From Candidatus Terasakiella magnetica (GTDB lineage Bacteria > Pseudomonadota > Alphaproteobacteria > Rhodospirillales > Terasakiellaceae), in the NCBI RefSeq assembly GCF_900093605.1, contig NZ_FLYE01000044.1:119097-183096 (forward strand): a stretch of 64,000 nt of DNA, written 5' to 3'. Both the position numbers and the translations under genes were made by a program. The notes under the pieces are model-generated. The model saw only the letters and a program-made list of their open reading frames with translations. It was not told the origin of the DNA and did not search any database. Numbering within the stretch: position 1 is the stretch's first letter; each line of letters opens with the position of its first letter. Positions 1-8,714 of the stretch are shown in pieces.

Positions 1-918
1 GAGGATTCTGAGCGTTTAACCACCCATATGGCAAGTATTGTGGATTTGGTACGCGAAGCTGATTATTGGTGCCGTGAAGATAAGCAATGGGTGATTTCAA
101 AAAGCCATATTGAAAAAGCGATTGATGCAAAAATCTATCGTTCTGATCGTATTCGTGAAAGGATTTTAGACGAAATCCACCGTGGCACCATCCATATTGA
201 TACGGAAGGGGAAGTGGTCGGCCAGATCAATGGCTTGGCTGTATTGCAGCTGGATCATTTCATGTTTGGCCGCCCGTCGCGCATTTCATGTACGGTGCGT
301 ATGGGCCGGGGGGAGATCGTGAATATTGAGCGTGAAGTGGCTTTATCCGGCCCGCTTCATTCCAAAGGGGTGTTGATCCTAACCTCATTTTTGGCCCATC
401 GTTTTGCCAAGGACCGTCCGTTATCTCTCACTGCCAATATCGTGTTTGAACAATCTTATTCCAATATTGATGGCGATAGCGCTTCATCAACCGAGCTTTA
501 TAGTCTGCTCTCAGCCCTTGCTGATGTGCCGATTAAACAGTCTTTGGCGGTGACCGGGTCAGTGGATCAATACGGTCATGTTCAGGCCATTGGCGGGGTG
601 AATGAGAAAATTGAAGGCTTCTTTGATGTCTGTATGGCGCGTGGCCTTAATGGTGAACAAGGGGTCTTGATCCCGCAAGATAACGTCAAACATCTCATGT
701 TGCGCGAAGATGTGGTGGAAGCTTGCGAGCGTGGTGATTTCCATATCTATCCGGTGAAAGATATCGATCAGGGCATTGAGATTCTCACAGGCGTTCCTGC
801 CGGTGAATTGGATGAACATGGTCAATATCCAATCGGCACGATTAATCGTCTCGCTGCTGTGCGGCTTATGTCCTTTACACGGCGCTGGTTTGAAATGGCG
901 CGGGTGGGGGAACATTAA
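1..918 (+). CDS. Lon-type ATP-dependent protease, C-terminal part (5' end outside window)
   Basis: The reading frame is open from base 1, so the true start lies upstream. What remains is the proteolytic domain of a Lon/LonB-family protease. Seen directly: the catalytic serine in the segment DGDSAS (codon at 478-480) and the catalytic lysine in GGVNEKIEG (codon at 607-609), 43 residues apart. That spacing matches the Ser-Lys dyad of E. coli Lon (S679/K722). The AAA+ ATPase part is not in the window. By homology it degrades cytosolic proteins in an ATP-dependent way. The sequence around the dyad looks more like the LonB-like 'Lon-related' family (COG1067) than canonical LonA, but the missing N-terminus prevents a firm choice. 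Confidence 0.85.
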   Translation, partial: EDSERLTTHMASIVDLVREADYWCREDKQWVISKSHIEKAIDAKIYRSDRIRERILDEIHRGTIHIDTEGEVVGQINGLAVLQLDHFMFGRPSRISCTVRMGRGEIVNIEREVALSGPLHSKGVLILTSFLAHRFAKDRPLSLTANIVFEQSYSNIDGDSASSTELYSLLSALADVPIKQSLAVTGSVDQYGHVQAIGGVNEKIEGFFDVCMARGLNGEQGVLIPQDNVKHLMLREDVVEACERGDFHIYPVKDIDQGIEILTGVPAGELDEHGQYPIGTINRLAAVRLMSFTRRWFEMARVGEH

Positions 919-1080
919 TTCGCAAGAATGACGCTGTAATGTTCTCCTTTCAAACAATATCCTTGCTCTTGCCCCTTGAAAGCGCTAAACGAAAGCAACA
1001 GTCGGCTTGATGCTTAGAGGCAGAGCCCTTTTGTTTGATGCTGTAAGGCAAAACACCCACTGATAAAGAGATTTACAAAC

Positions 1081-2031
1081 ATGTCTGATACTCCTGCAAT
1101 TATGATCTGTGGTCACGGTAGCCGTGATGATGGTGCTGTTGAAGAATTCAATCTGCTGGCAAAAAACCTGCGCGAACGGTTTCCCGATCGCGATGTGGAA
1201 AGCGGCTTTTTAGAATTCGCCACACCAATTATTCGCACAGGTCTTGATAAGCTGGTTGAGCGCGGGGCAAAACAGATCCTTTGTGTGCCGGGCATGTTGT
1301 TTGCTGCAGGCCATGTAAAGAACGATCTGCCCAGCGAAATTAATAATTTTGCTGCAGAACATGAAGAACTTGATGTGCGCTTTGGTCGCGAGCTTGCCAT
1401 TGATCGCCGTTTGTTAGAAGTCTGCCAGCAACGTATCGAAGAAGCTGAAGCGGCTTGTGAAGGCGAGGTTGATCGTAAAGACACTTTGTTGATGGTTGTC
1501 GGGCGCGGCACAAACGATAGTGATGCCAATTCCAACGTGCATAAAGTTATGCGCATGTTGTGGGAAGGTATGGGCTTTGGCTGGGGTGAAGTCTGTTATT
1601 CAGGCGTTGCTTTCCCGCGTGTGCCAGAAGGTCTGGAACATGCTGCCAAGCTTGGTTACAAGCGCATCATCACGATCCCTTACTTCCTGTTTACAGGTAT
1701 TCTGGTTCAACGCATTTATGATCAGACTGATGAAGTTGCGGCCCAAAATCCTGATATTGAATTTGTAAAAGCAGGCTACCTGAAAGACCATCCATTGGTG
1801 ATTGATACCTTTGTGGACCGCATTGAAGAAATGCTCAGTGGTGAGAACAATATGAACTGTCAGCTGTGTAAATATCGCGAGCAGATCATTGGTTATGAAG
1901 GTGAAGTTGGCACGGCCCAAGTTGGTCACCACCACCATGTGATGGGCATTGGTACAGATGGTGATCATGGTCATCATCACCATGATCACGGACATGGGCA
2001 TCACCATCACCACCATGGTGATGAAAAGTAA
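1081..2031 (+). CDS. cbiX: Sirohydrochlorin cobaltochelatase CbiX (long form, His-rich tail)
   Basis: Inserts Co2+ into sirohydrochlorin, the early-cobalt entry step of the oxygen-independent B12 route. The protein has 316 residues with two tandem chelatase half-domains. The first begins with the metal-binding motif GHGSRDD near residue 11; the second, near residue 140, reads VGRGTNDSD and lacks the equivalent His. A C-terminal CxxC (C260, C263) is followed by a tail with 17 histidines in the last 36 residues. Long CbiX proteins of other bacteria carry a His-rich stretch and an Fe-S centre, so these features fit the family. It is the first gene of the cob operon; the next start lies about 55 bases downstream, after a hairpin. 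Confidence 0.93.
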   Translation: MSDTPAIMICGHGSRDDGAVEEFNLLAKNLRERFPDRDVESGFLEFATPIIRTGLDKLVERGAKQILCVPGMLFAAGHVKNDLPSEINNFAAEHEELDVRFGRELAIDRRLLEVCQQRIEEAEAACEGEVDRKDTLLMVVGRGTNDSDANSNVHKVMRMLWEGMGFGWGEVCYSGVAFPRVPEGLEHAAKLGYKRIITIPYFLFTGILVQRIYDQTDEVAAQNPDIEFVKAGYLKDHPLVIDTFVDRIEEMLSGENNMNCQLCKYREQIIGYEGEVGTAQVGHHHHVMGIGTDGDHGHHHHDHGHGHHHHHHGDEK

Positions 2032-2041
2032 CTTCGTTAAA

Positions 2042-2070
2042 TGTCATCCTCGATTTCATCGGGGGTGACA
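2042..2070 (+). repeat. 13-bp stem-loop of REP-like type between cbiX and the cobH fusion
   Basis: Arms at 2042-2054 and 2058-2070 pair along all 13 positions (two G-U wobbles in RNA) around a 3-base loop TTC. The ends read TGTCATCC...GGGTGACA, the GTCA...TGAC style of dispersed palindromes common in alphaproteobacteria. It lies between the cbiX stop and the likely start of the next gene and has no T-run, so it is unlikely to be a simple terminator. It may be a processing or stabilising hairpin. Confidence 0.6.
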
Positions 2071-2085
2071 AAATGGAATGGGTCC

Positions 2086-3636
2086 ATGACCTCACTTTTT
2101 GACAGCTACATTATGGTTGACTGGTCTGCTGCCTCGACCCCAAAAACCGGGGCCGACAGCATCTGGTATTGTCTGATTGAACGCCGCGGTGGCAAGCTGG
2201 TTGAAGTCGCCCTTAACAACCCACCGACCCGCGAAGCTGCCATGAAAGACCTTGCAGATCATTTAAGTGATCTGGCGGCGCGCGGGCTTAAGGTGTTGGT
2301 GGGCTGTGATTTTGCCTTTGGTTATCCAAAAGATTTTGCCGCAAGCCTGGGCTTAAAAGATCAAAGCTGGGCAGGCGTGTGGAAAGAGCTTTTTGCGTGC
2401 ATTAAGGACGGGTCGGATAATCACAACAACCGTTTTGAAGTTGCCGCTGAGTTTAACAAGAAAATTTCCGGCACCACCGGGCCTTTTTGGGGGTGCCCAA
2501 AAGCACGCCAGACCCAGTTTTTAGAAAGCAAAAAGCCTTATATGAACCCGCTGACCAATGAGATGCGTTTGTGTGAACAACGAATTTCTGGGGTAAAGCC
2601 TGTTTGGCAATTGCTCGGTACAGGTTGTGTGGGCTCCCAAACCATGATGGGGATTGCCCATTTAGAAGGTTTGCGCCGCCATCCTTGGCTGGAAGGCCAA
2701 ATCAAGGTCTGGCCTTTTGAAACAGGACTTTCATGTGAAGCACTTGGCGAGATCACCTTGGCAGAAATATACCCCTCGCAAATTAAAGTCTCTTCGCTTG
2801 GGGATTTACCCAAAGACGGGGTTCAGGTGCGCACCATGGCACGCCATTATGGGGAGCTTGATCAAGTCGGTGAGTTAAACGATTTGTTTAAAGGGGATGA
2901 GAATTTAAGTGAGCAAGAACGCCAGCTTGTGGAAAAAGAAGAAGGCTGGGTTCTGGGTGTGGGCAAAAATGAAAAAGACCAAGCCTTAGAGTGGCTCAAT
3001 AGTTATTTGCGCCTGCCTAATGATATCTATCGCAAATCCCAGGAAATGATCGAGCAGGATATTGATGTCTCGGGCTTTGATGAGGAAATGCGCGATGTGG
3101 CCATCCGTATGATCCATGCCTGTGGTGATGTGGATGTGGGGGTGGATATCGCCTATAGTGAGGGCGCGGCGACCAAAGGACGTGCAGCACTTGAAGGCGG
3201 CTGTCCCATTTTGGTTGATGTGGAAATGGTCTCTCACGGGATTATTCGCAAACGATTAGCCCATCACAATCCGGTTGTTTGCACCCTAAATGATGCACGC
3301 ACGCCCGCCAAAGCAGAAGAGCTCGGCACGACACGTTCAGCAGCGGCTGTGGAATTTTGGGGGGAGTGGTTAGAAGGCGCTGTTGTGGTGATCGGCAATG
3401 CACCAACGGCACTTTTCCATTTGGTGCAAGGCATTTTGGATGGGCATTATGCTAAACCTGCCTTGATCATTGCTTGCCCGGTTGGTTTTGTTGGTGCGAT
3501 GGAGTCTAAAGAAACACTGATTGCCTTGGCCCAAGATATTGATGTGCCTTATATTACGCTACGCGGCAGACGCGGTGGCAGTGCCATTGCAGCCTCTGCG
3601 CTGAATGCCTTGGCAAAAAAGGGGATTACCCAATGA
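2086..3636 (+). CDS. cobH: Precorrin-8X methylmutase CobH/CbiC with a long N-terminal extra domain
   Basis: The C-terminal part, from about base 3003 (residue ~306), is a complete CobH/CbiC, which moves the methyl group from C-11 to C-12 to give hydrogenobyrinic acid or its cobalt analogue. The catalytic His is in MIHACGD (codon 3115-3117), and the glycine-rich end GRRGGSAIAASAL is typical. The first ~300 residues are a separate domain starting near MVDWSAAS and containing GCDFAFGYP. It looks RNase H-like (DUF429-like), but I cannot name its function. I prefer ATG 2086 to the in-frame ATG at 2041, because 2041 lies on the edge of a strong hairpin and has no Shine-Dalgarno sequence. The gene ends in an ATGA overlap with cobL. 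Confidence 0.88.
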   Translation: MTSLFDSYIMVDWSAASTPKTGADSIWYCLIERRGGKLVEVALNNPPTREAAMKDLADHLSDLAARGLKVLVGCDFAFGYPKDFAASLGLKDQSWAGVWKELFACIKDGSDNHNNRFEVAAEFNKKISGTTGPFWGCPKARQTQFLESKKPYMNPLTNEMRLCEQRISGVKPVWQLLGTGCVGSQTMMGIAHLEGLRRHPWLEGQIKVWPFETGLSCEALGEITLAEIYPSQIKVSSLGDLPKDGVQVRTMARHYGELDQVGELNDLFKGDENLSEQERQLVEKEEGWVLGVGKNEKDQALEWLNSYLRLPNDIYRKSQEMIEQDIDVSGFDEEMRDVAIRMIHACGDVDVGVDIAYSEGAATKGRAALEGGCPILVDVEMVSHGIIRKRLAHHNPVVCTLNDARTPAKAEELGTTRSAAAVEFWGEWLEGAVVVIGNAPTALFHLVQGILDGHYAKPALIIACPVGFVGAMESKETLIALAQDIDVPYITLRGRRGGSAIAASALNALAKKGITQ

Positions 3637-4823
3637 TCCATATCATCGGTATTGGTGAAGACGGCCTTGAGGCCCTTTCTTCAAGCCTTAAAGAACTTAT
3701 CTCAAACGCAGATATTTTGGTCGGCGGGGTGCGCCACCTTGAAATTGTAGAAAGTGAGGCGCGCAAAATTTCATGGGGTGTGGGGCTTTCCAAAGGCATT
3801 GATGAGATCAAGGCCAACCGTGAAAAGGGCGTTGTGGTCCTTGCAACGGGGGAGCCCATGTGGTTTGGCATCGGGGCAACTTTGCTTAAACATTTTGAGC
3901 CTTCTGAAGTTATGGTTCATCCTACCTGCGGGGCATTTTCCTTGGTAGCCGGGCGCATGGGCTGGGCGATTGCAGATTGTGTGACCATGACCATTCATGG
4001 TCGCCCGCTTGAAAATCTCAACCGATATGTGGCAAATGGGGCAAAAATTCTCGTGCTCAGCCGCGATGGAAAATCCCCGATTGAGGTCGCGGACCTTCTG
4101 GCAAAATATGGCTATGGCGACTCCCATATCACGGTTTTTGAACATATGGGGGGGAAGGCTGAAAAACGCCTTGAAGGCACGGCTACAGGCTGGACGGCAA
4201 AAACGGCTGATCTTAACACCATTGCCATTGAATGTATTGGCGCCCATGATGCGCGCCGCCTGCCCCAGACTTGCGGGCTTGAGGATGATCTTTTTGAACA
4301 TGATGGGCAACTTACAAAACGTGAAGTGCGCGCGGTGACCTTATCCACATTAGCGCCTCAAGCTGGCGAGCTGCTGTGGGATGTGGGGGCCGGTTGTGGC
4401 TCCATCGCCATTGAATGGATGCGCGCCCATGAAAAATGCCACGCCATTGCCATTGAACAAAATGATCACCGCCGCTCTATGATTGCCCATAACGGGGCGG
4501 CCCTAGGCGTGCCAAACCTTGAGATTGTGGATGCAAAAGCACCAGAAGGTTTAGAAGGTTTACCCACGCCGGATGCCATTTTCATTGGTGGTGGGATTTC
4601 GAAAAAAGGCCTGCTTGAAACCTGTTGGGCGGCCTTGCCTTGCGGGGGAAGGCTGGTTGCCAACACAGTAACACTTGAGGCAGAGCGCGAAATGTTGCAT
4701 TTTGCCGATAAAATTGGCGCGCGACTGACCCGCATTGCCATATCCCGAGAAGAAAGCGTTGGACGATTGTCAGCCTTAAAGCCCATGGCCCCTGTGCTGC
4801 AACTTTTTGCGATTAAGGAATAA
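3633..4823 (+). CDS. cobL: Precorrin-6Y C5,15-methyltransferase (decarboxylating) CobL (CbiE-CbiT fusion)
   Basis: Methylates C-5 and C-15 of the corrin ring and decarboxylates the C-12 acetate side chain. Residues 1-200 are a tetrapyrrole methylase domain (CbiE). Residues ~230-396 are a Rossmann SAM-dependent methyltransferase (CbiT), with the SAM motif WDVGAGCGSIAIEW followed by the acidic IAIEQN strand. At 396 residues it is the usual length of fused CobL. The start overlaps the cobH stop by four bases (ATGA), so translation is probably coupled. Confidence 0.95.
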   Translation: MIHIIGIGEDGLEALSSSLKELISNADILVGGVRHLEIVESEARKISWGVGLSKGIDEIKANREKGVVVLATGEPMWFGIGATLLKHFEPSEVMVHPTCGAFSLVAGRMGWAIADCVTMTIHGRPLENLNRYVANGAKILVLSRDGKSPIEVADLLAKYGYGDSHITVFEHMGGKAEKRLEGTATGWTAKTADLNTIAIECIGAHDARRLPQTCGLEDDLFEHDGQLTKREVRAVTLSTLAPQAGELLWDVGAGCGSIAIEWMRAHEKCHAIAIEQNDHRRSMIAHNGAALGVPNLEIVDAKAPEGLEGLPTPDAIFIGGGISKKGLLETCWAALPCGGRLVANTVTLEAEREMLHFADKIGARLTRIAISREESVGRLSALKPMAPVLQLFAIKE

Positions 4824-5534
4824 ATGAAAATGAGTGGAACACTCTATGGTCTGGGCATTGGTCCGGGCGACCCTGATCTGATTACGCTTAAGGCGCTGAA
4901 AATTATGCAGGCAGCCCCGGTGATTGCCTATCCGGCACCTGTTGGAAAGCCGAGTTTAGCGCGCTCTATCGTGGAAACTCACTTACCGGGCAATCAGCTT
5001 GAGATTAAAATTGATACCCCCATGGTGCCGGGCAAGTTTCCCGCCAATGATGTCTATGATCAATATAGTGAAGAGATCGCCAAGGAATTAGAGTTAGGCA
5101 AAGATGTTGCTGTTCTCTGTGAGGGTGATCCGTTCTTCTTTGGCTCGTTCATGTATATTTATGCGCGCCTCTCAGAACGTTTTAAAACCGTGGTGGTCCC
5201 CGGTGTCTCTTCTGCCATGGCAAGCTGTTGTCAAATCGGCGTGCCGATCACATCACGCGATGATGTGCTTAGCGTTTTACCTGCCCCGCTTCCAAGTGAA
5301 GAATTGATGAGCCGTTTGCAACAATGTGATGCAGCCATCATCATGAAGGTCGGGCGCCATTTTACCAAGGTGCGCGATGTGCTGGGGACTTTGGGCCTAA
5401 GCGAAAACGCTTTTTATATTGAACATGCCACCATGGATAATCAGAAAATCATGCCTCTGGATGAGGCGCAATTTGAAAAGGCTCCGTATTTCTCAATGAT
5501 CATAGTTCACAAACGCGGCGAGGCGTGGAAATGA
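4824..5534 (+). CDS. cobI: Precorrin-2 C20-methyltransferase CobI/CbiL
   Basis: SAM-dependent tetrapyrrole methylase that methylates C-20 of (cobalt-)precorrin-2. The N-terminal GIGPGDPDLITLKA motif and the later CEGDPFFFGSF motif are the two family signatures; the latter lines the SAM pocket. It is 236 residues, a full-length single domain. The ATG directly follows the cobL stop, with AAGGA about 8 bases upstream; a second in-frame ATG two codons on is possible. Because the operon has CbiX and CbiG, the natural substrate is probably cobalt-precorrin-2, which would make CbiL the better name. Confidence 0.94.
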   Translation: MKMSGTLYGLGIGPGDPDLITLKALKIMQAAPVIAYPAPVGKPSLARSIVETHLPGNQLEIKIDTPMVPGKFPANDVYDQYSEEIAKELELGKDVAVLCEGDPFFFGSFMYIYARLSERFKTVVVPGVSSAMASCCQIGVPITSRDDVLSVLPAPLPSEELMSRLQQCDAAIIMKVGRHFTKVRDVLGTLGLSENAFYIEHATMDNQKIMPLDEAQFEKAPYFSMIIVHKRGEAWK

Positions 5535-7345
5535 CAAATAAAACACCTGTACTTCTCTGCCTGTCACAAGGCGGTTATCAATTAGCTGGTGAGCTGGCAA
5601 CAGCCATGGACGATGTGGAAATCCACGGTCTGAAAAAACGCCTACCTGAGTGTGCGATCACCTTTGAAAACACCATTGCCCATGTGCAAAGCCTGTTTCG
5701 CCAAAGTCGCCCCATTATCGGGATTTGTGCCAGCGGTATTTTGATCCGCGCCCTTGCGCCGCTTCTCTCAGATAAATGGGTGGAGCCTCCAGTGGTGGCT
5801 GTGGCTGAAGATGCCTCTTGTGCTGTGCCTCTTTTAGGTGGTCATCATGGGGCCAATGAACTTTCGCGCTGGATTGCCGATATCTTGGAAGGTGCGGCTG
5901 CCATTACAACAGCAGGTGAGCTCAGCTTCGGCCTTGCCTTGGATGAGCCCCCACGGGGCTGGCGCATTGCCAATCCTGATCAGGCAAAAGATATTGCCGC
6001 AGCTTTGCTCAATAACGATGCGGTTGCTTTGGAAGAAGAAGCTGGTGAAAGTTCATGGTTAAAAGACAAAGGTCTTTCTTTTGAACATGAAGGTTTCCCA
6101 CGCATTCGTATTTCGGACCGCAGTGTGCAACCTGATGGTAATGAGCTTCTCTATCACCCGCCTGTCTTGGCCTTGGGTGTGGGATGTGAGCGCGATTGCC
6201 CAGCAGAACATATGATTGATCATGCACTTAAAACACTTGAGAGTGCAGGCCTTTCAAAAGAGTCTGTGGCTTGTGTGGTTTCTGTAGATGTAAAAACCGA
6301 TGAAGCCTGCGTTCATGCACTGGCTGAAATGCTGGGTGTGCCGGCGCGTTTTTTTACCCCGCAAGAATTGGATGCTCAACAGCCGCGCCTGAAAAACCCC
6401 TCTGATGTGGTTTATAAGGAAGTTGGCTGTCATGGTGTGGCAGAAGGCGCTGCGCTTGCTGCTGTTGGCGGTTTGGGTGAGTTGCTGGTTGAAAAACATA
6501 AAACCGATAAAGCAACATGCGCCATTGCACGCTCACCCGTTGATATCCAGCCCGAAGCCTTGGGCCGTGGGCAGGGCTATCTTTCTGTGATTGGGATTGG
6601 GCCGGGCTCAGATGAATGGCGTTCGCCACAATCAACCCAAGCATTGCGCGAAGCAACCGATGTGGTGGGCTATGGCCTTTACCTTGATTTGGTTGAAGAT
6701 TTAATCGTTGGTAAAGAGCGCCATGAAAGCGGCCTTGCCAATGAAGAGCGCCGTGCGCGCATTGCGCTTGACCTTGCTGCTGAAGGCAAACGGGTTTGTC
6801 TGGTTTGTTCTGGTGATGCGGGGATTTATGCCTTGGCGACACTGGCCTTTGAATTGCTTGATAAAGAAGATAAGCCTGAATGGAACCGTCTTAAAATTGA
6901 TGTGGCACCGGGTATTTCTGCTTTGCAGGCTTGTGCTGCGCGCATTGGCGCACCGATTAATCATGATTTTTGCACAATCTCTTTATCAGATTTGCTGACC
7001 CCATGGGATGATATTCAACGCCGCCTTAAGGCAGCAGCGGATGGTGATTTTGTGGTGGCATTTTATAACCCACGTTCAAAACGCCGCGTGACACAGATTG
7101 AAAAAGCCCGTGATATTTTGCTTACAGGCCGTCCGGCTTCCACACCTGTTGTGTTGGGGCGCAATTTAGGCCGCGCAACAGAAAGCATGGAAGTCATCAC
7201 CCTTGGCGAGCTAAGCTCAGACCATGCTGATATGTTGACCATGGTTCTGGTCGGTTCCAGCCAAAGCCGTGTGATTGAGCGCGGTGTGAAAAAATGGGTC
7301 TATACCCCACGTGGTTATGAAAAGAAAATGAAGGTGGCCTCATGA
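5531..7345 (+). CDS. cobJ: Fused cobalt-precorrin-5A hydrolase (CbiG) and precorrin-3B C17-methyltransferase (CobJ/CbiH)
   Basis: Two enzymes in one 604-residue chain. Residues 1 to ~340 are CbiG, which opens the delta-lactone and releases acetaldehyde in the anaerobic pathway. Visible parts are the N-terminal/mid region with GICASGILIRALAPLL and GGHHGAN, and the C-terminal domain starting LALGVGCERDCP. Residues ~350-604 are the ring-contracting methyltransferase CobJ/CbiH, with VIGIGPGSDEW and CSGDAGIYALA. I start it at ATG 5531, which overlaps the cobI stop as ATGA; a GTG two codons upstream is in frame. CbiG-CbiH fusions occur in other alphaproteobacteria. Confidence 0.93.
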   Translation: MTNKTPVLLCLSQGGYQLAGELATAMDDVEIHGLKKRLPECAITFENTIAHVQSLFRQSRPIIGICASGILIRALAPLLSDKWVEPPVVAVAEDASCAVPLLGGHHGANELSRWIADILEGAAAITTAGELSFGLALDEPPRGWRIANPDQAKDIAAALLNNDAVALEEEAGESSWLKDKGLSFEHEGFPRIRISDRSVQPDGNELLYHPPVLALGVGCERDCPAEHMIDHALKTLESAGLSKESVACVVSVDVKTDEACVHALAEMLGVPARFFTPQELDAQQPRLKNPSDVVYKEVGCHGVAEGAALAAVGGLGELLVEKHKTDKATCAIARSPVDIQPEALGRGQGYLSVIGIGPGSDEWRSPQSTQALREATDVVGYGLYLDLVEDLIVGKERHESGLANEERRARIALDLAAEGKRVCLVCSGDAGIYALATLAFELLDKEDKPEWNRLKIDVAPGISALQACAARIGAPINHDFCTISLSDLLTPWDDIQRRLKAAADGDFVVAFYNPRSKRRVTQIEKARDILLTGRPASTPVVLGRNLGRATESMEVITLGELSSDHADMLTMVLVGSSQSRVIERGVKKWVYTPRGYEKKMKVAS

Positions 7346-8106
7346 CGGTTTATTTTATCGGTGCAGGACCGGGCGCTGCGGACTTAATTACAGTGCGTGG
7401 TCTTAATATTATCAAGCAAGCCCCTGTTGTACTTTATGCAGGATCACTTGTGCCTGAAGGCATTGTTAATCAGGCTGATCAGGCCGAGGTGGTTAAAGAT
7501 ACAGCCCCCATGCATTTGGATGAGATCATTGCTGAGATTGAGATCGCCCATAAAGCAGGCCATGATGTGGCGCGCGTGCATAGTGGCGACCCATGTCTTT
7601 ACGGCGCAATTGCTGAGCAGATGCGCCGCCTTGATACATTGGATATTGATTATGAAGTGGTGCCGGGTGTTTCTGCTTATGCAGCGGCCTCAGCAGCCTT
7701 GAAAAAAGAGCTTACGTTACCGGATGTCTCACAATCCATCATTTTGACGCGCACAGCCGTGCGGTCTTCAAAAATGCCAAATAATGAAGATTTGGAAACA
7801 TTTGGCAAGTCAGGTGCAACCTTGGCAATCCATCTTTCGGTAAATAATCTCAAACATGTGGTGGATACGCTTACCCCACATTACGGGGCAGATTGCCCGG
7901 TTGTGGTGGCTTATCGTGTGTCTTGGCCGGATGAGGCCTTTATCCATGGCACACTTAGAGATATTCGTGCCAAGGTTAAAGAAAGCGGCATTACGCGCAC
8001 GGCCCTTGTGCTTGTCGGTCATGTGTTAGGCAGTGAGGATTTCACTGATAGTAAGCTTTATGATGTGGACCATACCCACGTCTTGCGTGAAAAGAACGCG
8101 TCTTAA
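7342..8106 (+). CDS. cobM: Precorrin-4 C11-methyltransferase CobM/CbiF
   Basis: Methylates C-11 of (cobalt-)precorrin-4. It is a 254-residue tetrapyrrole methylase with FIGAGPGAADLITVRG at the N-terminus and the HSGDPCLYGAI SAM-pocket motif, followed by VVPGVSAYAAASAAL. It overlaps the preceding fusion gene by four bases and is the last gene of the cob operon in the window. Its stop overlaps the stop of the convergent tag gene by four bases, leaving no room for a classical terminator between them. cbiD, cbiJ/cobK and the later amidation genes are not in the window. Confidence 0.95.
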   Translation: MTVYFIGAGPGAADLITVRGLNIIKQAPVVLYAGSLVPEGIVNQADQAEVVKDTAPMHLDEIIAEIEIAHKAGHDVARVHSGDPCLYGAIAEQMRRLDTLDIDYEVVPGVSAYAAASAALKKELTLPDVSQSIILTRTAVRSSKMPNNEDLETFGKSGATLAIHLSVNNLKHVVDTLTPHYGADCPVVVAYRVSWPDEAFIHGTLRDIRAKVKESGITRTALVLVGHVLGSEDFTDSKLYDVDHTHVLREKNAS

Positions 8107-8696
8107 GGCTTATGTTTTTTCACTTCACCTTGTAGGCGAGCTGTCTTGGTATGTTGCGGGCAGCTCACCACATGGTCATTCACCATACCAATGGCTTGTA
8201 AGTAAGCATAAACCGTGGTGGTGCCAAGGAATTTGAAACCACGTTTTTTCAAATCTTTGGCAATGGTGTTTGAAAGATCGGTTTTGCCGGGGACGTCTTT
8301 CAGGCTTGCACGCTCATGGGCGAGGGGGCTGTAGTCCACAAACGACCAGATATAATGGCTAAAGCTGCCAAACTCTTTTTGAATAGTCTGAATGGCGCTT
8401 GCATTATTAATCGTTGAGGCGATTTTTTGGCGATGGCGCACGATACCTGTAAATTGAACCAGCCGTTCAACATCGGCCTCGCCCATTTTGGCGACTTTCT
8501 CAATATCAAATTGATGAAAGGCTTCAAGGTAACCTTCACGCTTGGCAAGGATTGTGCTCCAGCTTAAGCCCGATTGAGCGCTTTCCAGCGTGAGCATCTC
8601 AAAATGTTTATGGTCTTCAAAGACCGGAACACCCCATTCATGATCATGATAGTCTAAATCACGCGGTGTTTTTGTCGCCCAAGAACAAGTCGTCAT
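8103..8696 (-). CDS. tag: DNA-3-methyladenine glycosylase I
   Basis: Base-excision repair enzyme that removes 3-methyladenine. The 197-residue protein shows the Tag hallmarks: CSW at the N-terminus, DYHDHEWG, the QSGLSW helix-hairpin-helix region, and a C-terminal NDHVVSCPQH. Together the N-terminal Cys/His and C-terminal His/Cys form the structural zinc site known in E. coli Tag. AGGATG precedes the ATG. It lies 18 bases downstream of the transporter gene on the same strand and is probably co-transcribed with it, although no functional link is evident. Confidence 0.96.
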   Translation of the reverse strand: MTTCSWATKTPRDLDYHDHEWGVPVFEDHKHFEMLTLESAQSGLSWSTILAKREGYLEAFHQFDIEKVAKMGEADVERLVQFTGIVRHRQKIASTINNASAIQTIQKEFGSFSHYIWSFVDYSPLAHERASLKDVPGKTDLSNTIAKDLKKRGFKFLGTTTVYAYLQAIGMVNDHVVSCPQHTKTARLQGEVKKHKP

Positions 8697-8714
8697 GAAA
8701 GCATCCTTTTTTAT

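Noticed and set aside
919-1080. Possible cobalamin riboswitch before the cob operon
   Set aside because: CACCCACTG near 1055 is only loosely like the conserved GCCACTG box, and I found no matching upstream boxes or core pairing. cobalamin synthesis operons often have this switch, but the sequence does not support one here.
1600-2095. - strand reading frames rich in Met, His and Asp opposite the cbiX tail
   Set aside because: They are mirror images of the His-codon-rich tail (CAT/CAC read as ATG/GTG) and have no ribosome site.
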